Source: Janthinobacterium sp. TND4EL3
GTDB taxonomy: Bacteria > Pseudomonadota > Gammaproteobacteria > Burkholderiales > Burkholderiaceae_D
Direction of reading: 5' to 3'
NCBI RefSeq assembly: GCF_900156175.1
Contig: NZ_FTMV01000016.1
Location: 62,001-126,000 of the forward strand
DNA: 64,000 nt
Shown here: in pieces, positions 51,808 through 58,943 of the stretch
Layout: each line of letters opens with the position of its first letter
Position numbering within the stretch: the first letter of the stretch is position 1
The notes under the pieces: generated by a model
Seen by the model: only the letters and a program-made list of their open reading frames with translations
Databases searched by the model: none
What the model was told of the DNA's origin: nothing
Program-made: the position numbers and the translations under genes

Positions 51808-54075
51808 ATGGCAAAAGATGCAACACCGAGCGCCATGAAGCCGTATATTCCGGCCGACGCGAAATTGCCGGAAATGACCTTCCGCGCCCTGTTCATGGGC
51901 GTCATTCTGGGCATGGTCTTCGGCGCCTCCTCGCTGTACCTGGTGCTGAAGGTGGGTCTGACCGTCAGCGCCTCGATCCCCGTCGCCGTGATCGCCATCA
52001 CCCTGTTCGGCCTGGCCAAGAAGGTGGGCGGCAAGGATTCGTCGATCCTGGAAAACAGCATCACGCAAACGGCCGGTTCGGCCGGCGAATCGCTGGCCTT
52101 CGGCCTGGGCGTGACCATGCCGGCCATCCTGATCCTCGGCTTCGACCTGGAAATCTCCAGAGTCATGCTGGTCGGTATCCTCGGCGGCCTGCTGGGCATC
52201 CTGATGATGATCCCCATGCGCCGCACCATGATCGTCGACCAGCACAAGGAACTCAAGTTCCCCGAAGGCACGGCGTGCGCCGAAGTGCTGAAGGCGGCCG
52301 CCACGGAAGAATCGCGCATCGCCGCCGGCGAAAGCATCGAGAAGGATTCGGCCGCCGCGCTGGACGCCAAGCGCCGCGCCAAGATCATCTTCGGCGGCTT
52401 TGCCGTCGGCCTGCTGTACAAGGTGTTCAACATCTCGTTCAAGGGCTGGAAGGACACGCCGGGCGTGGAATTTGCCGCGCCGCTCAAGGGCGGCTCCATC
52501 GGCGCCGAGATTTCGCCGGAACTCCTGGGCGTGGGCTACATCATCGGCCCGCGCATCGCAGCCACCATGGCCGCCGGCGGCGTGCTGTCGTATCTGCTGC
52601 TGATCCCGATGATCAAGTTCTTCGGCGACAGCCTGACCACCGTGCTCTCGCCGGGCACCAAGTTGATCAGCGAAATGGGCGCGGACGACGTGCGCAGCGC
52701 CTACGTGCTGTACATCGGCGCGGGCGCCGTGGCCGCCGGCGGCCTCATTTCCCTGGTGCGCGCCATGCCCATGATCTGGCGCAGCCTGTCGGCCGGCCTG
52801 AAAGGCATAGGCAAGGGCGTCAAGACCGATTCCACCCTGCGCACGGACCAGGATATCCCCCTGAAATGGGTCGTCATCGGCTGCCTGTCCATCATCGCCG
52901 TGATCACCTTCGCCACGCCGCTGCACATGAACTTCCTCGGCGCGCTGCTGATCCTCGTCTTTGGCTTCCTGTTCGCCACCGTCTCGTCGCGCCTGACGGG
53001 CGAAATCGGCTCCTCGTCGAACCCGATCTCCGGCATGGCCGTGGCCACCTTGCTGTTTACCTGCCTGATCTTCCTGATCATGGGCTGGACGGGCGGGCGT
53101 TACTATGTGACGGCCCTGTCGGTGGGCGCCATCGTCTGCATCGCCGCCAGCAATGCGGGCACCACCTCGCAGGATTTAAAGACGGGCTACCTGGTGGGCG
53201 CCACGCCGCGCCTGCAGCAGTACGCGATCCTGGCGGGCGCGCTGTCGTCGGCGCTGATCCTCGGACCGATCCTGCTGAAACTGAACGAGGCGAGCACCGT
53301 CTACGTGCCGGCCGCGCAAGTGGCGCCAGGCCTGACGGTCGATGCGTCGAAGCTGACGGTGACGGGCGCGCTGCATGGCCCGCAAGCCGAGACCGACCAC
53401 AACACGTATAAAGTCTGGCAAAAGACCGATACCGTGGGTGGCCCGGCCGGCAAATATTTTGTCAAGGAAGACGGCCAGCTGGCCTACCTGGTCGATCCGG
53501 GCATCAATGGCCACTACAGCAAGCGTCCGGACGGCTCGGAAGTGAAGAAATACGATGCGCCCAAAGCCGTGCTGATGTCCTACATCATCAAGGGCATCCT
53601 CGACCAGCAGCTGCCGTGGACCCTGGTGCTGTTCGGCGTGATGATCGCCGTGGTGCTGGAAATGGCCGGCATCCCGTCGCTGGCGTTCTCGGTGGGCGTG
53701 TACCTGCCGCTGTCCTCGACCTTGCCGATCTTCGTCGGCGGCATCGTGCGCTGGCTGGCGGACCGCCGCAATAACAAGCTGGAACACAACGCCAAATTGA
53801 ACGAGGAAGAGCGCCAGCTGGCGGGCGACCGCAGTTCGGGCGTGCTGCTGGCCTCCGGCTACATCGCCGGCGGCGCGCTGGCCGGCATCATTATCGCCAT
53901 CACGGCCGGCGTGCTGACGCACTTCGACCAGATGATGGCCGACTGGGCCGAGCACGGCAACCCGTTCTACGCGGGCTTGAATGCGGATGGGCTGTCCCTG
54001 CTGCCGTATGCCGTCATCATCGTGCTGCTGTACCTCGTCGCAAGAGAGAAAAAGGCGGACCGTCCGCAGGCTTGA
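51808..54075 (+). CDS. OPT-family oligopeptide transporter
   Basis: A 755-residue integral membrane transporter with about 14-16 hydrophobic helices. Family motifs seen are NSITQTAGSAGESLAFG (about residues 85-100), IVDQHKELKFPEGTACAEVL, and GYIIGPRIAATMAAGG. OPT proteins import peptides or metal chelates with protons. An insertion of about 100 hydrophilic residues near position 500 is notable. ATG at 51808 follows TAAGGA by seven bases. No peptide-binding protein or other transport gene is near. It ends in a terminator. Confidence 0.9.
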   Translation: MAKDATPSAMKPYIPADAKLPEMTFRALFMGVILGMVFGASSLYLVLKVGLTVSASIPVAVIAITLFGLAKKVGGKDSSILENSITQTAGSAGESLAFGLGVTMPAILILGFDLEISRVMLVGILGGLLGILMMIPMRRTMIVDQHKELKFPEGTACAEVLKAAATEESRIAAGESIEKDSAAALDAKRRAKIIFGGFAVGLLYKVFNISFKGWKDTPGVEFAAPLKGGSIGAEISPELLGVGYIIGPRIAATMAAGGVLSYLLLIPMIKFFGDSLTTVLSPGTKLISEMGADDVRSAYVLYIGAGAVAAGGLISLVRAMPMIWRSLSAGLKGIGKGVKTDSTLRTDQDIPLKWVVIGCLSIIAVITFATPLHMNFLGALLILVFGFLFATVSSRLTGEIGSSSNPISGMAVATLLFTCLIFLIMGWTGGRYYVTALSVGAIVCIAASNAGTTSQDLKTGYLVGATPRLQQYAILAGALSSALILGPILLKLNEASTVYVPAAQVAPGLTVDASKLTVTGALHGPQAETDHNTYKVWQKTDTVGGPAGKYFVKEDGQLAYLVDPGINGHYSKRPDGSEVKKYDAPKAVLMSYIIKGILDQQLPWTLVLFGVMIAVVLEMAGIPSLAFSVGVYLPLSSTLPIFVGGIVRWLADRRNNKLEHNAKLNEEERQLAGDRSSGVLLASGYIAGGALAGIIIAITAGVLTHFDQMMADWAEHGNPFYAGLNADGLSLLPYAVIIVLLYLVAREKKADRPQA

Positions 54076-54097
54076 TGTTCTAGCCCATTCAATGAGA

Positions 54098-54133
54098 ACC
54101 GCCCGGCGTCATGACGATCCGGGCGGTTTTTTT
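54098..54133 (+). terminator. Intrinsic terminator after OPT transporter gene
   Basis: ACCGCCCGG (54098-54106) and CCGGGCGGT (54119-54127) form a 9-bp stem followed by TTTTTT. The stop codon of the opposing AAC(3)-like gene (TTA at 54132) touches the T tract. Confidence 0.9.
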
Positions 54134-55061
54134 ATGCGCGCCCGACGGGCCGCGCCGCCAGTGCTGCCGCGCTGGCGTAGATCGTCACGTGTTCGGACGC
54201 CATTTGGCCCAGGTGGTCATGAAATGTCTGCGCCGGAATGGCCCACGACGCCGCATCGCCCACTTGCCCGTTGACGCGCAGGCCGGCGGCGTCGAATTCG
54301 CGCGCAAAATAATCGCGCAGGTCGCCGCGGCCCGGCTGGTCGATGCGGCGCTGGGCGACGGCCATATCAAAAGGGCGCACGGGCACCTCGCAGCGCCTGC
54401 CGTCGTGGTCCAGGCAGGCCAGCAGCCTTGTCTCGTCCTCCCACACGGGCACGGGGAAGGCGTCGCCCATGGCGTCCTCCAGCGCGTGATAGAACGTCAC
54501 CGGCCCCATGGAAATGCCCAGGCCCAGCACCTTGGCCTGCTCGCAGCCGATGAAGCGCTGCCAGGGCGAGCCCATGCCGAAGATCGACGGCGCGCGGTGG
54601 TGCGCCTCGGTGAGGTCGGCGGCATGGCGGCCCCACGCGGATACGGAATGGGTCGGGTGGATGCTGCGGTGGATACTGCCGCTTGCCAGGAACGCTTCGG
54701 GCAGGCGCCCCATGTGCGTGCCATGGCGGCGCGGGTCGAACACATAGCCGGGCATGGCGCAGGCGGCGCGCACGGTGCCGCCGGGCAGGTAATAGGTGGG
54801 CAGCAGCAGTGTGCCTTGCGGGCCGACGGCGTCCTGCAGGGCGCGTATGACGGCCAGCGCGCCGCCTTCCACGTAGCCCAGGCTTTTCAGCGACGAATGC
54901 ACGAACAGCGTGTCGCCGCGTGCGATGCCGAGCCGCGCCAGACCGGCCGCCAAGCCGGCGCGCGTCACGTGGGGGGCGTCGTGGCGCATTTGCCGGGCGT
55001 TGGCGGCGCGGCGCCACGCTTGCAGCGCGGCCCTGGCGGCGCGTCTGGCCTGCTCAAGCAT
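54132..55061 (-). CDS. AAC(3)-fold acetyltransferase
   Basis: A 309-residue protein of the aminoglycoside 3-N-acetyltransferase fold: VHSSLKSLGYVEGG (about residues 57-70), LLLPTYYLP, and IHPTHSVSAWGRHA, the conserved His-containing motif; later GLGISMGPVTFYHALED. The fold uses acetyl-CoA to acetylate amino groups, on antibiotics in resistance enzymes but on sugars in polysaccharide clusters. Its ATG lies inside the end of the upstream alpha/alpha-barrel gene (8-base overlap), so the two are co-translated. This neighbour suggests glycan or glycoconjugate work rather than drug resistance; that is inference. Confidence 0.8.
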   Translation of the reverse strand: MLEQARRAARAALQAWRRAANARQMRHDAPHVTRAGLAAGLARLGIARGDTLFVHSSLKSLGYVEGGALAVIRALQDAVGPQGTLLLPTYYLPGGTVRAACAMPGYVFDPRRHGTHMGRLPEAFLASGSIHRSIHPTHSVSAWGRHAADLTEAHHRAPSIFGMGSPWQRFIGCEQAKVLGLGISMGPVTFYHALEDAMGDAFPVPVWEDETRLLACLDHDGRRCEVPVRPFDMAVAQRRIDQPGRGDLRDYFAREFDAAGLRVNGQVGDAASWAIPAQTFHDHLGQMASEHVTIYASAAALAARPVGRA

Positions 55062-56247
55062 CGCCGATTTCCAGTTCCAGCAGATTGGCATCGATGCAGA
55101 ATTTGGCGGCCCAGTTCAGGTAAGCCCATTGGCCATAATCGCCATCGACGGGAAACGCGCCCTTGACGCCGCCCCGGATGTGCGCGGGGCCGTGCACGGC
55201 GACCGTGCGGCGCACGTAACGGTTCAAGCGGCGCGCCGCATCGAGGTAGCGCCGCTCGTCCGTCAGCTGGTACAGCAGGAACAAACAATGCGCGTTTTGC
55301 GCGGAACCCGTAAGGCAGGCGAAATCGGCGGCGGGCTGGAATGCGTGGTCGAGCCGGCCCGCCAGGTAGCCATCGGCCGCCACGGCGTTGGCGACCCCGT
55401 TGCCGGTAAGCGCGGCGGCGTGCAGCAGGTCGGCGCGCGCCGAAAAGCGGTGCGCTTCGAGCACGCCGCGCAAGGCGTAGCCGATGGTGTGGGTCAGGGG
55501 CTTGAGCGGCTCGTCCAGGCAGTTCGATGCGAACCAGCCGTTGGGGCGCTGCTGGCTCAGTGCCCAGTCGACCTGGCGCAGGCCGGCCGCGCCATAGCCG
55601 TGGCCGGGCGCGATGCGGTCCGCTTCGAACAAACCCCAGGCCACGTGCGTTTCGTAGGCCTTGTCGCCAGCGCTGGCGAACGGCGTCGGATGGCGGCGCC
55701 AGCAGCCGTCGGCATCCTGGCTGTCGCGCAGCCAGCGTGCCGCGCGGTGCAGGGCGTCCTGGTACCGATCGCCGTACGCCGTCACGCCGGCGGCCAGGCC
55801 CAGCAAGATCTGGCCCGTGTTGAAGGTGACGGGCACGCGCGGCGTGGAATCGATCTTGCCGCCCTGGAAACCGCCTGCGGGGAACTGGATGGCCACGCAC
55901 CAATCGAGCATGCGGCGCGCCCGCTCGTGCAGGGCATCATCCCCACCGTCGTCGCCCGCGCGCCGGGCCAGGGCAATCATGGTGGGGATGATGTAGCCGG
56001 TGGTCTCCGGGTAGGAGCTAGCCCAGCCCGTCAGCAGGCTGTAGTCGCGCGCGACGCCGCCGTCGTTTGAACTGGAATGGTCTTGCGCCGCGCATAGCCA
56101 GGCCGTGCAAGCGTCGACGACGGCTTGCGGGCCGGGGTCAAAAGCGGGCAGGCCGCGCCGGTCCGCCAGGCGCTCGGCGCGCGCCGCTGCCGTGAGCCTG
56201 GCTGGCGGCGTGACGGTGTTCCTGATTGTCCTGAGCAGTGTGCGCAT
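55054..56247 (-). CDS. Alpha/alpha-barrel protein of the glycan-processing or prenyltransferase-like type
   Basis: A 397-residue soluble protein with repeated helix pairs and the Gly-Gly/Trp motifs of (alpha/alpha)6-barrel proteins: TTGYIIPTMIALARR, FPAGGFQGGKID, GQILLGLAAG, DADGCWRRHPTP, QRPNGWFASN and NAHCLFLLYQLT. The QxxxGxW-like repeats are seen in prenyltransferase/squalene-cyclase and in unsaturated-glucuronyl hydrolase-like folds; genes of this type are often found in exopolysaccharide clusters and are frequently misnamed in databases. The substrate is unknown. It is the first gene of a two-gene unit with the AAC(3)-like enzyme. Confidence 0.65.
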   Translation of the reverse strand: MRTLLRTIRNTVTPPARLTAAARAERLADRRGLPAFDPGPQAVVDACTAWLCAAQDHSSSNDGGVARDYSLLTGWASSYPETTGYIIPTMIALARRAGDDGGDDALHERARRMLDWCVAIQFPAGGFQGGKIDSTPRVPVTFNTGQILLGLAAGVTAYGDRYQDALHRAARWLRDSQDADGCWRRHPTPFASAGDKAYETHVAWGLFEADRIAPGHGYGAAGLRQVDWALSQQRPNGWFASNCLDEPLKPLTHTIGYALRGVLEAHRFSARADLLHAAALTGNGVANAVAADGYLAGRLDHAFQPAADFACLTGSAQNAHCLFLLYQLTDERRYLDAARRLNRYVRRTVAVHGPAHIRGGVKGAFPVDGDYGQWAYLNWAAKFCIDANLLELEIGDA

Positions 56248-56393
56248 GGCGAGGAGGGCGGTATGGGTGGTTCACGCTACTGTAGCGCCGGCCGCCGGCA
56301 GGGCTATTGACGTGCCGCAAGGATTCGCCGTCGCATCGCTGCCGCCGGAATTGACGCATAATGGCTGCCTCACCACCGTCGACGAGGCCCGCC

Positions 56394-56621
56394 ATGAACA
56401 GCGTCACGCTTGCATACACAGTCGTCACCAATCCCGACTCGTTTGTCGGCTTCAAGTACTACGTCAAGGCGGGGCAGGCATTCGATGCCGATGATTTCGC
56501 CTATTCCTACAAGCTGAACCGATCCGACCTGGACCCGGACAGCGTGCTGGCCACGCGCGAGGCGGCGGCGAATCTGCAGCCGGGCGAGTGGCTGACGGTG
56601 TCGCATTCGATTGCGCCCTAG
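56394..56621 (+). CDS. Small protein of unknown function
   Basis: A 75-residue soluble protein starting MNSVTLAYTVVTNPDSFVG, with one likely beta-hairpin (FKYYVKAGQAFDADDFAYSYKL) and an acidic middle, ending LTVSHSIAP. No signal peptide, membrane segment or cysteine motif. Not recognised. The ATG at 56394 is preferred to an upstream ATG at 56361, whose extra residues look like random frame. It stands alone between the barrel gene (divergent) and a GNAT gene 55 bases downstream. Confidence 0.5.
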   Translation: MNSVTLAYTVVTNPDSFVGFKYYVKAGQAFDADDFAYSYKLNRSDLDPDSVLATREAAANLQPGEWLTVSHSIAP

Positions 56622-56676
56622 CGTACCAACCCGGTGCCGTTTCCTTCACTTACCGGCCCTTCAAGGCTCTTTGCGC

Positions 56677-57219
56677 GTGAATCCTTCAAAATTTCCTGAT
56701 ATTTCTATTGTTCCAGCCTTGCCTGAACATGCCGAAGCCCTCGCCGAACTGGTGGCGCACAACCGCGCGCACCTGCGTGCTAACCTGCCCGCCGTGCTGC
56801 AGCTGGACGCATGCGGCGAGGCGCGTGCCTATCTGCAGGCCGCCGTCGCCCGCGCGGCCAGCGGCGAGGTACTGGAATGGCATGTTTTCTCCGGTACGGC
56901 CTTGTGCGGCAGCATCCGCCTGAAAGACATCGACACGGCGGACCGCAATGCCCGCATCGGCTATTACCTGGGCCAGCAGTTCCAGGGCCGGGGGATCGCC
57001 AGCGCGGCGGTGCGCGCCGTCCTCGCGCACGCGTTTGGCGCGCAGCAATTGCACCGCATCGAATTGCAGTGCGCGGCCGGCAATCACGCCAGCATGGCCC
57101 TGGCCGGACGGCTGGGATTTGCGCATGAAGGCGTGTTGCGGCAGGCGGAATGCTTGAATGGCGTATTTGTCGACCTGCACGTCTACGGCTTGCTGCAGGC
57201 TGACTTCAGACCGGATTGA
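56677..57219 (+). CDS. GNAT N-acetyltransferase, RimJ/RimL type
   Basis: A protein of 180 residues with a GNAT fold: ALPEHAEALAELVAHNRAHLRANLP at the start, FSGTALCGSIRLKDID, ARIGYYLGQQFQGRGIASAAVRAVL (acetyl-CoA-binding motif A with Q/RxxGxA), and a C-terminal GNHASMALAGRLGFAHEG. This matches enzymes such as RimL or spermidine/amino-acid acetylases that modify protein N-termini or small amines. The start GTG at 56677 is uncertain, chosen because the family N-terminus follows. Substrate cannot be told. Confidence 0.82.
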   Translation: MNPSKFPDISIVPALPEHAEALAELVAHNRAHLRANLPAVLQLDACGEARAYLQAAVARAASGEVLEWHVFSGTALCGSIRLKDIDTADRNARIGYYLGQQFQGRGIASAAVRAVLAHAFGAQQLHRIELQCAAGNHASMALAGRLGFAHEGVLRQAECLNGVFVDLHVYGLLQADFRPD

Positions 57220-57250
57220 GCCGCTTGCCGTGGCCGCTGCAGCCGCTATC

Positions 57251-57297
57251 TTGCCGAGCTGCTCACTTCTGCCTATAATTGAGAATAATTCTCATTA
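57251..57297 (+). promoter_or_regulatory. Sigma-70 promoter with overlapping Fur box upstream of the fecI-like gene
   Basis: TTGCCG (57251-57256), 17-base spacer, TATAAT (57274-57279). The palindrome AATTGAGAATAATTCTCATT begins at the -10 box (57277-57297) and closely resembles the Fur consensus. Fur binding here would block transcription under iron-replete conditions. Confidence 0.8.
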
Positions 57298-57328
57298 AGT
57301 TTGCGCTATCCGCCAGACTCGCCGCTCC

Positions 57329-57850
57329 ATGTCCGCCGACCACTTTTCTTTGCATGCATTCGATGACATCGCCATGCTGTATCGCCAGCACCACGGCTGG
57401 CTGCGCGGCTGGCTGCAGCGCAAGGTGGGCAACGCTTTCGACGCGGCCGACCTAGCGCAGGCCACCTTCCTGCGCGTGCTCGCGCCGCAGGGCATGCAGA
57501 GCGTGCAGGAGCCGCGTGCTTACCTGACGACCATCGCCCGCAACCTGCTGATCAACCATGTGCGCCGGCGCGCCATCGAGCAAGCCTACCTCGATGCCCT
57601 TGCCCTGATGCCGGAACCGGTGGCGCCGCCGCCCGAGGTGCGTCTGATGTTCCTCGAACGGCTGGTGGAGCTGGACCGGCGCCTGGCCGCGTTGCCTGCA
57701 CAGGCCAGGCAAGCCTTCCTGCTGGTGCAGCTCGACGGCATGGGGCAGCTGGAGGTCGCGGCCGAGCTGGGGATTTCCCTGTCGACCGTCAAGCGCCATC
57801 TGGCCAGGGCGGCCCTGCGCTGCTTTTTCCCGGAGCAGCACGATGGATGA
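57329..57850 (+). CDS. ECF sigma factor, FecI type
   Basis: A 173-residue sigma factor of the FecI group: region 2 with LYRQHHGWLRGWLQRKVGNAFDAADLAQATFLRVL, and region 4 with LPAQARQAFLLVQLDGMGQLEVAAELGISLSTVKRHLARA. It would direct RNA polymerase to the TonB receptor gene when iron-chelate is sensed. It is preceded by a Fur box and promoter and overlaps the anti-sigma gene by 8 bases. This is the complete cell-surface signalling set FecI, FecR, receptor. Confidence 0.92.
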   Translation: MSADHFSLHAFDDIAMLYRQHHGWLRGWLQRKVGNAFDAADLAQATFLRVLAPQGMQSVQEPRAYLTTIARNLLINHVRRRAIEQAYLDALALMPEPVAPPPEVRLMFLERLVELDRRLAALPAQARQAFLLVQLDGMGQLEVAAELGISLSTVKRHLARAALRCFFPEQHDG

Positions 57851-58844
57851 AGAGGCAAGCCTCGCCCTGGATGGAACGGGTGTCGCCGGAAGCGTGGCGC
57901 CCGCCGTGGCGCGGCGGGCCGTGCAGTGGTGGCTGGCGCTGCACGGCGGCGACGCCACTGCCGCACAGCTCCATGCGTGGCAGCGCTGGCGCGCCGAGAA
58001 CGCCGAACATGAACGGGCCTGGCAGCGCATCGAGGCGGTCAGCGGCCAGCTGGCAGGCATTCCGCTGCCGTTGGCCAGCGCTGCCCTGGCCGCGCCCGCA
58101 GGCGCACGGCGGCGCCGCGCCGTGCGCCTGCTGACGGCGCTGGTGGTCGTGGGCGGCGGCGCCGCCCTGTTGCGCCAGGCACCCGGCTGGCAGTCGTGGC
58201 ACGCCGATGCCAGCACGGCCACGGGCGAGCGGCGCACGGTGCGCCTGCCGGACGGCGGCACGCTGGTGCTCAATACCGATAGCGCCATCCAACTGCACTA
58301 TGACGCCAGCGCGCGCGCGGTGCGGCTGCTGCGCGGCGAGGTACTGCTGCAGACGGCGCCCGATGCGCAGCGGCGGCCCTTCCTCGTGCACACCGTCGAT
58401 GGCGCGGTGCGGGCGCTGGGCACGCGTTTCATCGTGCGCCAGCACGACGGCTTCGTGCGGGTCGGCGTGCTGGAAGGGGCCGTCGAGCTGCGGCCCGCGC
58501 GGGCCCAGGGCCAGCCGCGCGTGCTGCGGGCGGGCGAGGAGGGCAGTTTCAGCCGCGACGGCGCGGGCGCGGCGCAGGCGCTCGATGCGGGCGCGGGCGC
58601 CTGGGTGGACGGCATGCTGGTCGCCGCGCACATGCGCCTCGATGCCTTCCTGCTGGAGTTGTCGCGCCACCGGCGCGGCCACCTGGGATGCGACCCGGCG
58701 CTCGCCCATCTGCTGGTGTCGGGCGCCTATCCGCTGGCCGATACCGACAAGGTACTGCTGGCGCTGACGCAAGCCTTGCCCGTCGAACTGCATTATCTGA
58801 CGCGCTACTGGGTCACGGTGCGGCCGCGCGCCGCGAAAAAATAA
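57843..58844 (+). CDS. FecR-type anti-sigma regulator
   Basis: A 333-residue inner-membrane anti-sigma/signal protein. Residues 1-85 contain the DUF4880 region with WWLALHGGDATAAQLHAWQRWRAENAEHERAW, binding the sigma factor; a hydrophobic helix (about 96-115); then the periplasmic FecR domain with TGERRTVRLPDGGTLVLNTDS and VHTVDGAVRALGTRFIVRQ. It receives the signal from the N-terminal domain of the receptor and releases the sigma factor. The ATG overlaps the sigma gene stop. Confidence 0.92.
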   Translation: MDEEASLALDGTGVAGSVAPAVARRAVQWWLALHGGDATAAQLHAWQRWRAENAEHERAWQRIEAVSGQLAGIPLPLASAALAAPAGARRRRAVRLLTALVVVGGGAALLRQAPGWQSWHADASTATGERRTVRLPDGGTLVLNTDSAIQLHYDASARAVRLLRGEVLLQTAPDAQRRPFLVHTVDGAVRALGTRFIVRQHDGFVRVGVLEGAVELRPARAQGQPRVLRAGEEGSFSRDGAGAAQALDAGAGAWVDGMLVAAHMRLDAFLLELSRHRRGHLGCDPALAHLLVSGAYPLADTDKVLLALTQALPVELHYLTRYWVTVRPRAAKK

Positions 58845-58943
58845 ACTGAAAATACATGGACTGTTTTTGCCCGCTGTCTTGTCAAGGGAAGCGAGGGCCC
58901 AGGTTTTGGCCCGTTCCACCCATCCATGATACGAAGGCATGCC

